Shown here: piece after piece, positions 28,057-36,573 of the stretch | Layout: the number at the start of each line of letters is the position of its first letter | Position numbering within the stretch: position 1 is the first letter of the stretch | Origin: Paenimyroides aestuarii | Lineage (GTDB): Bacteria; Bacteroidota; Bacteroidia; Flavobacteriales; Flavobacteriaceae | Assembly (NCBI RefSeq): GCF_024628805.1 | Contig: NZ_CP102382.1 | Location: 1,364,001-1,428,000 of the forward strand | Direction of reading: 5' to 3' | DNA length: 64,000 nt | Translations under genes and position numbers: made by a program | Notes under the pieces: model-generated | The model's database searches: none | Told to the model about the DNA's origin: nothing | The model's input: only the letters and a program-made list of their open reading frames with translations

Positions 28057-28782
28057 ATGGGGTTATCAATCAAAAAAATACTAAAACAAACCCATCACCG
28101 CAGTTGGGATCCACCCAAGCATGGATATAGTTTTTACCAAGAGTGGAACCGTGCTTTGTTTTTTCATTGGAAGATAGATGCAGATGTGTTGCTAGAATTA
28201 ATTCCCGATGGTTTAACCCTTGATTTGTTTAATGACGAAGCCTATGTTTCGTTAGTGGCTTTTAGCATGGAAAAAATCCGACCACGATTTTTGCCTGCAT
28301 TTGCACCGATTTCTAATTTCGAGGAAATCAATCTGCGAACCTATGTGGTGAAAGACGATATTCCCGGCGTATATTTTTTAAGTATCGAAGCTAGTAAAAT
28401 CATTTCGGTAGCTGTTTCAAAATTATTGTCGGTTTTGCCTTATGAGCATGCCGATATGTATCGGAACAACAAAGATTTTTATCAATCAGCGTTTAATAAG
28501 AAACAATTTTCGTTTGAAGCTAAATATCAAATTAAAAACGAAATAACCAACAAAACCGACTTAGATTGTTTTTTAACCGAGCGCTATTGCTTGTATGTTG
28601 ATGCCAATGAAAGTTTATATCGATACGATATTCACCATATTCCATGGCCGTTATATCATATTGATTTGTATCAATTAGAAACCAACTATGTGTTGGGCAA
28701 TTTAGATCTAAACACTTTGCCGTTTAAAGTGCATTATTCTCCGGGCGTGCAAGTGATTGCTTGGAATAAAATACAGGTTTAG
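28057..28782 (+). CDS. DUF2071 family protein (YqjF-like)
   Basis: It has 241 residues. The DUF2071 signature is visible: FYQEWNRALFFHWKIDADVL (about 27-46), LIPDGLTLDLFNDEAYVSLV, FEEINLRTYVV and GVYFLSIEASKI. The fold is related to acetoacetate decarboxylase, but a catalytic role is not established for the family. It starts 1 nt after the DinB-like gene and ends 7 nt from the convergent flavoenzyme gene, with no terminator between. Confidence 0.82.
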   Translation: MGLSIKKILKQTHHRSWDPPKHGYSFYQEWNRALFFHWKIDADVLLELIPDGLTLDLFNDEAYVSLVAFSMEKIRPRFLPAFAPISNFEEINLRTYVVKDDIPGVYFLSIEASKIISVAVSKLLSVLPYEHADMYRNNKDFYQSAFNKKQFSFEAKYQIKNEITNKTDLDCFLTERYCLYVDANESLYRYDIHHIPWPLYHIDLYQLETNYVLGNLDLNTLPFKVHYSPGVQVIAWNKIQV

Positions 28783-28789
28783 TTGTTGC

Positions 28790-29860
28790 TTAAAACGATT
28801 CTTTTCCGCGTTCATATTGGGGCGCCCAATCAATGGCAACATTCAGCTCGTTGGCAAAATCGTACACCAAATGCGGGTTCTGTAAAAAGCCTCGCGCAAT
28901 AGAAACAAAATCGGCTTCTTTTTTCTGCAAAATAGCTTCAGCTTGTTTTGCATGGGTAATTAAACCAACCGCACCTGTAATCATATTTGTTTCGGTTTTA
29001 ATGCGATTAGCAAAAGGAACTTGGTAATTTTCATGTTCCGGAATTTGTTGATGCGCCACCGCACCACCTGTTGAAACATCAATAACCTCCACATTTTTCT
29101 GCTTTAAAATATGGGCCAATTTCACGCTCTCAAAACACGTCCATCCGCCTTCGGCCCAGTCGGTCGCTGAAATACGTACCCATAGCGACTGATTGGTAAG
29201 CACTTGCTGTACCTGCTCAACTATTTCTAGAAGAAAACGAATTCGGTTTTCAAAACTTCCGCCGTATTCATCGGAACGGTTGTTAATTAAGGGCGAAAAA
29301 AATTGATGGATTAAATAGCCATGAGCTGCATGTAACTCCACCACATTATACCCGGCAGTAACCGCACGCTGTGCCGACTGTTTAAATGCCTGAATGATTT
29401 CTTGGATATTTTGTTTGGTCAAAGCCACCGGTGGATGGTCTTTTTGGTGATAAGGTAGCGTAGAAACACCAACTGTTTGCCAGCCATTTTCATGTTCGGG
29501 TAAAAATTGGTTGCGGTTGATCCAAGGTTTGTTGGTAGATGCTTTTCTGCCTGCATGAGCCAGTTGAATTCCTATTAAACTCCCTTGCGAGTGTACAAAA
29601 TCAACTATGTTTTTTAATGCCGGAATTTGCGCATCGTTCCAAAGACCTAAATCGCCGTAGGTGATGCGTCCTTCAGGAACCACTGCTGTAGCTTCTTGCA
29701 TAATTAAGCCTGCTTTACCAATTGCAAACTGGCCTAAATGCACCAAATGCCAATTGGTGGCAAAGCCATTTTCAGCAGAATATTGGCACATGGGCGAAAC
29801 CACCATGCGGTTTTTTAATGTATGATTTTGTAGTTCTAAAGGTTGAAATAATAGGCTCAT
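28790..29860 (-). CDS. NADPH:flavin oxidoreductase, Old Yellow Enzyme family (YqjM/NamA-like)
   Basis: An FMN-dependent ene-reductase of 356 residues acting on activated C=C bonds. YqjM-type landmarks are Cys25 and Tyr27 in VSPMCQYSA, EATAVVPEGRIT, GIQLAHAGRKAS, the substrate-binding pair in ELHAAHGYLIHQFFSP, and SDEYGGSFENRIRFLLEIV. The C-terminus has the phosphate-binding SIARGFLQNP strand. The physiological substrate is unknown; such enzymes often respond to electrophile stress. It is monocistronic. Confidence 0.93.
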   Translation of the reverse strand: MSLLFQPLELQNHTLKNRMVVSPMCQYSAENGFATNWHLVHLGQFAIGKAGLIMQEATAVVPEGRITYGDLGLWNDAQIPALKNIVDFVHSQGSLIGIQLAHAGRKASTNKPWINRNQFLPEHENGWQTVGVSTLPYHQKDHPPVALTKQNIQEIIQAFKQSAQRAVTAGYNVVELHAAHGYLIHQFFSPLINNRSDEYGGSFENRIRFLLEIVEQVQQVLTNQSLWVRISATDWAEGGWTCFESVKLAHILKQKNVEVIDVSTGGAVAHQQIPEHENYQVPFANRIKTETNMITGAVGLITHAKQAEAILQKKEADFVSIARGFLQNPHLVYDFANELNVAIDWAPQYERGKESF

Positions 29861-30064
29861 GAAACGTATTTGTTATGGAAACATAAAGTTAGGACTATTT
29901 TAAAGATATATAAAAAGGTTTGTGCTAAAACATTTATTGTTTTGAATTTTTATTTTTTTTAAACCTCAAAAAAATCAATAATTACAATTAACCCACACTC
30001 AATCGAATCGATTGAAAAGATGATCTTTTAAGCGAAGTTAGTTCCCAAAATAATTGAGTTGTAT
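29861..30064. other. Intergenic region, nothing recognised
   Basis: AT-rich sequence upstream of the OYE gene, with no frame, hairpin or RNA recognised. Confidence 0.4.
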
Positions 30065-30102
30065 AAAAAAAATCGCCACTAATATTTCTATTAGTAGCGA
30101 TT
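30065..30102 (-). terminator. Terminator of the luciferase-like monooxygenase gene
   Basis: AATCGCTACTAATA-GAAA-TATTAGTGGCGATT with one wobble pair, followed by a T run on the minus strand. Confidence 0.85.
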
Positions 30103-30107
30103 CGATC

Positions 30108-31142
30108 TTATTTCAAAGCTTTCCTTACCTCCGGAGCTACTTTAGTTCCAAATAATTCAATCGATTTCATAAGCATATTGTGGTCTGGGTCGCCCACATC
30201 CATTTGTCCTACGAAGCGGGTATGACCAAACCATTCGTGCTGTTGCAAAATTTTATCGATCACCGCATTGGGTTCTCCTATAAAATAAGCTCCTTCTGGT
30301 TGGGTGGTGTTTAAAAATACTTCTTTGCTAAATGGTGCCCAACCGCGCTCTTTTCCTATATGATCCATCTGGGCTGCATAGAACGGAAAATAATCATCTT
30401 TTATACTGCCGGTGGCGCCTAAAAAAGTATGTGAATTAATACCTACTTGCATTTTTGCTACATCATGACCTGCTGCCAGATAATTTTCTTTATAATAATC
30501 AATCAAAGGTTTAAAATTTACGGGCATACCGCCAATAATGGCAAACATGATGGGTAATCCCAATCGTGCAGCACGAAGTACTGATGCGGGCGTTCCACCC
30601 ACGGCAATCCAAACGGGCAGTTGGTCTTGAAATGGTTTGGGATGTAGATTTACGTTTTGCAAACTCTGTGTTAGTCGGCCATTCCAATTGATATTGGTAC
30701 CGTTTTTAGCAACAATATCTAACAAAAGCATTAGTTTGTCTTCAAACAAGGCATCATAATCGTCTAAGCTAAAGCCAAAAAGCGGAAACGATTCTATAAA
30801 ACTACCGCGACCTGCCATAATGTGTGCCCTGCCTTTTGAAATTTGGTCTAACATACTGAAATCTTCGAACAAACGCACTGGGTCGCTAGAGCTTAAAACG
30901 GTTACAGCCGATCCTAACTTTATGTTTTTTGTAACAGCCGCTGCGGCGCTTAAAAACAATTGCGGATTGGTTACGCTGTAATCGGCGCGGTGGTGTTCGC
31001 CCATTTCAAAAACATCTAAACCCACTTCATCTGCCAGTTGCACTTGTTCTAACATTTCCGTAAACCGTTGATGAGGTGCTTTGCGCTGTTGTGTTTGGGG
31101 ATGCAATCTCAAATCGCCAAACATTGATATTCCTAATTCCAT
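30108..31142 (-). CDS. LLM-class flavin-dependent oxidoreductase
   Basis: A bacterial luciferase-like TIM-barrel monooxygenase of 344 residues. Landmarks are MELGISMFGDL at the start, ADEVGLDVFEMGEHHRADY, IKLGSAVTVLSSSDPVRLFE, a MLDQISKGRAHIMAGRGS flavin-phosphate region and PVWIAVGGTPASVLRAARLG. The family oxidises varied organic substrates with FMNH2 or F420; the substrate here is unknown. It lies next to another flavoenzyme (OYE type) but is transcribed separately. Confidence 0.9.
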   Translation of the reverse strand: MELGISMFGDLRLHPQTQQRKAPHQRFTEMLEQVQLADEVGLDVFEMGEHHRADYSVTNPQLFLSAAAAVTKNIKLGSAVTVLSSSDPVRLFEDFSMLDQISKGRAHIMAGRGSFIESFPLFGFSLDDYDALFEDKLMLLLDIVAKNGTNINWNGRLTQSLQNVNLHPKPFQDQLPVWIAVGGTPASVLRAARLGLPIMFAIIGGMPVNFKPLIDYYKENYLAAGHDVAKMQVGINSHTFLGATGSIKDDYFPFYAAQMDHIGKERGWAPFSKEVFLNTTQPEGAYFIGEPNAVIDKILQQHEWFGHTRFVGQMDVGDPDHNMLMKSIELFGTKVAPEVRKALK

Positions 31143-31207
31143 AGAAACTGATTTTTTAGTAAAGTTCGTGAAATAGTTGCGGTATCTGCTTAATGTAGTG
31201 TAAGAAG

Positions 31208-32395
31208 TTACTCCCTTTTTTCTTTGCGATACAAATCCCAGATCTTTACTTGCTCTTTCCTGCCTTTTTGTGCCACTTGGATGTATGATTTTGAATTGCT
31301 TTTCGCTTTTTTATCTAAATAATGATTGAAATGGTTCAATAATAAAATCCAATATTTGGCTTTAGAGTAGGGAAGTCCCAATGCAGACCGGCTTTCACTG
31401 CCCAATAAAACTTCATTGTAACCAATGTTTGTTTTTTGCACAAACCATTTCATAAGCGAATTATTGGTAAAGCTTACCAATTTTGGTTCTTCGTATAAAG
31501 CCCAAGCCAAATCTTTCGAGTCTTGATCGATGCCTTTTTGGGTTTTGCTCCATAAATACAATTGTTTAGCAGCTTCTTCGCCAGTATCAGGCAATAAATT
31601 AAACGGAATGCCCAAAAGATAGCCCACATATTTCCACAGATGCAAAACAGCGTTTATTTCTTCATTTGTTGGTGCAATTTTCAATTTTGATAATCCGTCC
31701 ATAAAGGCAATGGAAAAGCCTAAATTGGTAGCCAACATGTCCCACAAATTAATGGGTCTGCCCCAAAGTTCGGATTTCCAATCAGGTGATTGTTCAATTT
31801 GTAAGCGCGAAAACGAATGAATCAGTCGGGTGGTAAGTACCGAATAGATACCTTTTTGCTTGGGTTTTAATCCGTTTACTTCGGTTACAAACATCCAAAA
31901 ATCAACCGTGTCTGCCAAGCGTTTCACAGCACCTTTGTGCAAAGCTTTTGTAAATATGAGTGGTTTGTTGATTGCCGATGATTCATATCCGCCCATTAAA
32001 CAATAATTGCGCAAAACCGAAAGTGCCGGTGTTCCGCTGCGGTTGCAGTAAGATGCTGCCTGATTAATCAAATCAAAATCTACCCAAGTTGGAATATCGG
32101 TAAACTGTTTAAAAAGTTGTTGTGCGGCTTCAGATAGATGTTCTTTGTTGGACGGATACATAGAAAAATCACGATGCAAATTTGCAATAGCCGCGCTAAA
32201 CGGTTTGTTGCTGAAATACTCTTTTGCTACGGTATCGCCCAATTCATCAACCTGGAAATACAGCGGAATAAGTTGCTCGCTTTCTTCCAAAGAATCATTG
32301 GGCAGTAAATGCGGTAATAAATTATCATTAGTAGCCTTCCAATAACTCGAAAAGGAGTGCTTGTTTTCAGGCTGGTATCTTTCGGGGTATTTCAT
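31208..32395 (-). CDS. Oxygenase MpaB-like protein (DUF2236)
   Basis: It has 395 residues, mostly helical and soluble. The DUF2236/latex-clearing-protein-like core is suggested by the AAQQLFKQFTDIPTWVDFD region, LRNYCLMGGYESSAINKPL, the TTRLIHSFSRLQI helix with candidate heme-ligating His, and a later LWKYVGYLLGIPFNLLPDT. Relatives are heme b-dependent oxygenases, but activity here is inferred only. Its start follows the repeated terminator/leader unit at 32397-32448 directly. Before the 4.1-kb insertion proposed here, it would have lain next to the nuoN terminator. Confidence 0.75.
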   Translation of the reverse strand: MKYPERYQPENKHSFSSYWKATNDNLLPHLLPNDSLEESEQLIPLYFQVDELGDTVAKEYFSNKPFSAAIANLHRDFSMYPSNKEHLSEAAQQLFKQFTDIPTWVDFDLINQAASYCNRSGTPALSVLRNYCLMGGYESSAINKPLIFTKALHKGAVKRLADTVDFWMFVTEVNGLKPKQKGIYSVLTTRLIHSFSRLQIEQSPDWKSELWGRPINLWDMLATNLGFSIAFMDGLSKLKIAPTNEEINAVLHLWKYVGYLLGIPFNLLPDTGEEAAKQLYLWSKTQKGIDQDSKDLAWALYEEPKLVSFTNNSLMKWFVQKTNIGYNEVLLGSESRSALGLPYSKAKYWILLLNHFNHYLDKKAKSNSKSYIQVAQKGRKEQVKIWDLYRKEKRE

Positions 32396-32396
32396 A

Positions 32397-32448
32397 GTTT
32401 AAAGATATAAAAAAAAGGTTGATTTGAACTTCAAATCAACCTTTAGTA
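32397..32448. repeat. Direct repeat copy A (52 nt), includes terminator palindrome
   Basis: This matches 36509-36559 over its whole length except for one extra A. It holds the palindrome AAAGGTTGATTTGAA-C-TTCAAATCAACCTTT, its T run on the minus strand and the leader TATATCTTTAAAC that runs up to the DUF2236 start. It terminates the receptor gene (minus strand). Confidence 0.85.
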
Positions 32449-32465
32449 CCGTAATTCTTTTATAA

Positions 32466-35132
32466 TTATAGCGAAAATATGATACCAAAATTTGCAAATC
32501 CCGATAAAGAATGCATTATCATTTCTTGTGAAAAATTTGGAGTTGCCATTAAGTTGTTTTTAGTGTTATTATCACGAATATTTAATATGTTTTTTGCGTT
32601 TAAATAAAATTGTACTTTTTTACTGAAGTTGTACTGTGTTCTAAACCCTAAATCAAAAATATTCTGAGATTGTATTGAAGAAGTTTTAAAAATAAAGTAT
32701 TGAGAATCTATACTCCAATTAAATTTGTTATTTAATGCTACTCCTGTTAAGGTTGCAAAAGGTGTTATTCTTTCTAGTTTTGATAAGTTCGAAAAAAAAG
32801 CAGTACTATTTTTACTAGTATTACTAACATAATTAATACCTGCATTAAAATTTAGTTGATTGTTTTTAAAGTAACTTTGCAGATACAATTTTGAAGATAT
32901 ATTATAATTTTCATTTTCGCTTTTTTCTTTGTTTATAAAGGTTTCAAGCATAGAAACACTACCAAAAGTGTTGAAATTTAAGCCAAATGGTATATTTCGA
33001 AATTTTTTATTAAATGTAAAGTTTCCAGATGTTGTTTTATTTGTTTCTATGTACTGAAAATTTTGTTGAGTGACTAATTCTAAGTTATTAAATGTTCTCT
33101 CCAACTTTTTTCGATCACTACTATGGGAAAGTGAAAGAGAAGAGAATATATTTTTCTCAGGAATATTGTACATTAATCCAATATTATAAGAATCTGTTAT
33201 CATTAATTCAGGGGCAACTAGTGATGGCAAGATATAAGATCTGTAATCATCAACTAAATTGTTTGATAGGAAGTTCAGTATCGAAAATCCGTTTAAATTT
33301 GCGTTATATGCAAAATAACTGGATAAATTTTTATTTAAATTACGAGAAATACTAAAATTGGGTAAAATAGCACTTACAGCTTTTTTAGAACCAAGTAAAT
33401 AAGAATGATTGGTGTAATTATATTGAAAACCTAAACTATAGTTAAACAACGGTTTTTTTAAAGTACCTTGATATTGAACACCAAGTATTTGTTCGGATTT
33501 GTTGTAATCATCATTTAATTGATAAGATTTTAAATCATCTAAATTATTATTTAAATGCTCGTTCGAACGACCTAAGTATGTTCTAAAAATTAACTTATCA
33601 CTTCCTAATTTCCACGAAATTCTACCTTGAACTCCAATATCACTGCTTTTCACATTTGTTTTTTGATTTAGGTTAGAATTTAAAATATCAAACCATGAAA
33701 ACACTTCAGATGAATGAAAGCCTTTTTTTGTATTGGTGGAATTATTGTCGTAAAAAGCTACAACATCTATTAATAAATTTTTAGTTAATGGATTTTTATA
33801 AATAGCATTTATACCATATTTATTTGTTTTAAAATTTAAATCATTGTTAAAGTATAATTGGTCACCGCTTGATAAAAAAGTAGATTCTAAAAATTGATTT
33901 TGATTATCTTTTGACCATAACGAATAACCATTTACATTAAAATACGAATCGTTGTTTAACTTAACTTCGTATTTTAATATATTTGATGCATAAGCTGATG
34001 AACCTGTTATTTTATCTAACCTGTCAATATTGCTTGATTGCCCATCGAAAAATACTTGCTTATTAATTGATTCTTCGGTTTGATCTAATAAGTTGAAAAT
34101 AGATATAAATTCTATTTTTGACTTGTTGCTAAATTTATGCGAGAAATTTAAGGTGTAATTGGTTAGTTTTCTATATTTTACATGGTCGTCTGCGAATAAA
34201 AAAGAAGGTAGATCTAAATCGGAGGTAGAAAAACCTCCTTGTGAGAATTGTTCACTCATAATTCGCTTTCCATTCATTTTTCGGGTATCCATATAATCTT
34301 TAACCGATAAAACGCTGTAATTAATGTTATTGGTATTTGTTACCAGATTAAACATTGTTTTTTCGCCAAAATTATAAAGGTTGCCGTGTAAATTGTAGCG
34401 TTCTTTAAACCCACCTTCTAATGTAATGTTTCCTTTGAATTTGTTTTTAAAGTTGTCTTTAATGCCAATATTCAAGGCTGTTTTACCGTTTTCATCAAAA
34501 TTTTTTATGCTTGATAAATTTTTATAATTGGTAAGCAATTCTATTTTTTGAATCATTTCGGCGGTAATATTGTCATTTGCAATTTGGTGGTTTCTATCGA
34601 AAAATTCATTGCCATCAAACAACAAATTGTCAATTATTTTTCCGTTGTATCTTATTTTTCCATCCTCATCAATTGCTAATCCGGGTAATTTGTTAACTAC
34701 ATCTTTTAGTTTTAGTTCGGAACCATTTAATAGTGATTTTAAATTATATTGCAGGGTATCACCTTTTTTAATTACATCATACGCTTTTGTATCTATTATT
34801 ATCTCTGTAAGCTCATTTGTTTTTGCTTCTAATACGACATTTAAGAACTCATTTGTATCTAAAATTAATTCTTTAGATTCATAAGAAAAATGCTGTACTT
34901 TTAACTTTAGCGGAAAGGCATTATTATTTGTAGCGATAGTAAAATTACCCAAACTGTTTGTTTGGGTATAAGTGATTATTTTATTGGTTGTGTTATTTAT
35001 TAGTTGAATAGTAACTAAAGGTATTTTGTTGCCGCCTTCGTCTGTTATAGTGCCATTAATTTCCTGCCCATAAAAAATATAGGGAATCAAGCTAATAAAT
35101 AATGATAAAAGTATTTTGTAAATGCTTTTCAA
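32466..35132 (-). CDS. TonB-dependent-receptor-like outer-membrane beta-barrel protein
   Basis: It has 888 residues with a signal peptide (SIYKILLSLFISLIPYIFYG). A CarboxypepD_reg-like beta sandwich follows (about 23-105, EINGTITDEGGNKIPLVTIQ), then a plug-like region (DVVNKLPGLAIDEDGKIRYN, about 145-165) and a large barrel of alternating strands (about 230-888). It resembles Bacteroidota outer-membrane beta-barrel proteins that pair with GLPGLI genes. The likely role is outer-membrane passage of a ligand or peptide; none is identified. It starts 7 nt after the GLPGLI gene and looks AT-richer than the flanking genes. Confidence 0.85.
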   Translation of the reverse strand: MKSIYKILLSLFISLIPYIFYGQEINGTITDEGGNKIPLVTIQLINNTTNKIITYTQTNSLGNFTIATNNNAFPLKLKVQHFSYESKELILDTNEFLNVVLEAKTNELTEIIIDTKAYDVIKKGDTLQYNLKSLLNGSELKLKDVVNKLPGLAIDEDGKIRYNGKIIDNLLFDGNEFFDRNHQIANDNITAEMIQKIELLTNYKNLSSIKNFDENGKTALNIGIKDNFKNKFKGNITLEGGFKERYNLHGNLYNFGEKTMFNLVTNTNNINYSVLSVKDYMDTRKMNGKRIMSEQFSQGGFSTSDLDLPSFLFADDHVKYRKLTNYTLNFSHKFSNKSKIEFISIFNLLDQTEESINKQVFFDGQSSNIDRLDKITGSSAYASNILKYEVKLNNDSYFNVNGYSLWSKDNQNQFLESTFLSSGDQLYFNNDLNFKTNKYGINAIYKNPLTKNLLIDVVAFYDNNSTNTKKGFHSSEVFSWFDILNSNLNQKTNVKSSDIGVQGRISWKLGSDKLIFRTYLGRSNEHLNNNLDDLKSYQLNDDYNKSEQILGVQYQGTLKKPLFNYSLGFQYNYTNHSYLLGSKKAVSAILPNFSISRNLNKNLSSYFAYNANLNGFSILNFLSNNLVDDYRSYILPSLVAPELMITDSYNIGLMYNIPEKNIFSSLSLSHSSDRKKLERTFNNLELVTQQNFQYIETNKTTSGNFTFNKKFRNIPFGLNFNTFGSVSMLETFINKEKSENENYNISSKLYLQSYFKNNQLNFNAGINYVSNTSKNSTAFFSNLSKLERITPFATLTGVALNNKFNWSIDSQYFIFKTSSIQSQNIFDLGFRTQYNFSKKVQFYLNAKNILNIRDNNTKNNLMATPNFSQEMIMHSLSGFANFGIIFSL

Positions 35133-35139
35133 CTAGAAA

Positions 35140-35928
35140 TTAATATGTAATAGTTTGTTTTGTTATATTGCTATTATTAGGGTCTTTTTCTATTATGTTT
35201 TTAAATTGAGGTTTAGGTGTGTTAGGTTTCATGTAAACTTCATTAAAAGTGTAGGTTTGCCCAGTAAAAGTTGGTTTTTGTATATTGATTGGGTTGTCAA
35301 TGAATTTCACCGATTTAGCAACTAATTCTGAAGCACCTGTATTCACGTAAAGGATAAGACCTGGCAGGCTGTCATACTTTTCTGGACCGGCACTAATGGG
35401 TATCTCATCGGTAAACCAAGCTTCAAAATGATATCCATTAATTTTTGATATTGCTTTTGTACAGGTGTAGCCACTTATTTCTTTTTGCTCGTTTGTAATT
35501 TCCCATTGCCAATCAAAGAAATTATCTACAATTTGCTTTTTTTCATTTACAAATAGTTCGGCATATATTTTTCTGTCAATATAATCTTTGAAAAATCTTT
35601 TTTCAAAAATTCTGAAAATTCTAGACGTGTCCTCAAATGTGATAACTTGTGTGATTTCTTCACCATTCGCTAACTTAACTAATTCAGTGCTTGTCTCAGT
35701 TTTATTTAGTTTTGAGAAGTCGTTGTTTTCATATAATGATATTCCATTTGCATAAGTTAATGTATAAGAAAACATATTACGTTCAAAAGTTTTCCGTACA
35801 GGTGCAGGAAGTTGTTTTATTTCTTCAGGATTTTTTACAATTTTGTTTTCAAAATACTCTACTTGTATTTTTTGTGCAAACGAATTTACGGTTATTAAGA
35901 AAAAAAACGTTAATGTATATTTAAGCAT
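35140..35928 (-). CDS. GLPGLI family protein
   Basis: It has 262 residues with a signal peptide (TLTFFFLITVNSFAQ). The family signature appears as GPEKYDSLPGLILYV, after a GYTCTKAISKINGYHFEAWF segment, which matches the GLPGLI pattern of a GY.C.KA strand followed by AWYT-like and GP..y..LPGLIL motifs. Such exported proteins occur only in Bacteroidota, commonly next to a beta-barrel receptor; their function is unknown. It is separated from the upstream peptide gene by 78 nt holding a strong hairpin, and from the receptor gene by 7 nt. Confidence 0.88.
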   Translation of the reverse strand: MLKYTLTFFFLITVNSFAQKIQVEYFENKIVKNPEEIKQLPAPVRKTFERNMFSYTLTYANGISLYENNDFSKLNKTETSTELVKLANGEEITQVITFEDTSRIFRIFEKRFFKDYIDRKIYAELFVNEKKQIVDNFFDWQWEITNEQKEISGYTCTKAISKINGYHFEAWFTDEIPISAGPEKYDSLPGLILYVNTGASELVAKSVKFIDNPINIQKPTFTGQTYTFNEVYMKPNTPKPQFKNIIEKDPNNSNITKQTITY

Positions 35929-35944
35929 AATTTATTCAATATTT

Positions 35945-35978
35945 AAGCGATTGTATAATTATGTTAATACAATCGCTT
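35945..35978. promoter_or_regulatory. Intercistronic hairpin between peptide and GLPGLI genes
   Basis: AAGCGATTGTA and TACAATCGCTT are perfect 11-nt arms around a 12-nt loop. No T run follows in the direction of transcription, so it is probably an mRNA-processing, stabilising or attenuating element rather than a terminator. Confidence 0.6.
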
Positions 35979-36006
35979 GATTTTAATCGTTCAGTTAACA
36001 ATTTCG

Positions 36007-36352
36007 CTACCAGCCGTAACCCCAACAAGAAGTTGAAGATGATGTACCTCCGTGTCCTAGAGACATACAAGTTGTACATGCACCGGTTGTTACATAATAC
36101 CAAGTGGTGGTGGTATAAACTTGTCCATCTATACCTGTGTAATCCGTTTGGTAAATGCCCACGAGGCTTTTATATTCAACTGTAGAACAAATACGATACC
36201 CCCCTTCTAAACTTTCAGTTTCTTTTTCTGAAGAATTAGTTGAAGGTGGATTCATCTCTAGACCTTCTAGAGGGTTTACAACTTCATTAGAAGCAAACCC
36301 ATTTGCCGCGCAAGCTATCACAGTATTAGCTAGAAATAATTTTTTTTCTCAT
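36007..36352 (-). CDS. Small Cys-rich exported peptide precursor, frameshifted in an A8 tract
   Basis: The uninterrupted frame runs from 36321 (GTG) to 36007. Upstream, an ATG at 36352 is out of frame by one base in a run of eight A (minus strand, 36340-36347). With one A fewer, the product would be about 115 residues with a clear signal peptide (MRKKLFLANTVIACAANGFA). The mature part has an acidic linker (SSEKETESLEGG) and a C-terminal half rich in Thr, Tyr, Gly and four Cys (YRIC, ACTTC, SCWGYGW). No family is recognised. It heads the GLPGLI/receptor module, so it may be the exported or sensed product. Confidence 0.55.
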
Positions 36353-36508
36353 ATCAGTATTAAATTAGCAATTAATATCCCTATTATAATGATAAAAATA
36401 GTAGTACACAAATTTCGGTATAAAAATACCATTTATGTGTTACGTTTTCAATAAGTTAAAAGCCTAAAATCATCTAAGCTTTCTGTGTTTCAGAAATATA
36501 GTATGAGT
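36353..36508. promoter_or_regulatory. Upstream region of the peptide-GLPGLI-receptor module
   Basis: AT-rich leader without a strict TAnnTTTG; the nearest candidate is a minus-strand TATTTTTA around 36424-36431. No other feature is seen before repeat copy B. Confidence 0.3.
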
Positions 36509-36559
36509 GTTTAAAGATATAAAAAAAGGTTGATTTGAACTTCAAATCAACCTTTAGTA
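36509..36559. repeat. Direct repeat copy B (51 nt), includes nuoN terminator
   Basis: Second copy of the unit at 32397-32448, lacking one A. The palindrome and minus-strand T run act as the terminator of the nuo operon, 14 nt past the nuoN stop. The two copies bracket the 4.1-kb peptide/GLPGLI/receptor module. Confidence 0.85.
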
Positions 36560-36573
36560 AAGTAATCAATTAA

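Noticed and set aside
36185..36215. SLEGG as a double-glycine leader cleavage site in the small peptide
   Set aside because: The precursor has a normal Sec signal once the frameshift is fixed, and no peptidase-containing ABC transporter is nearby.
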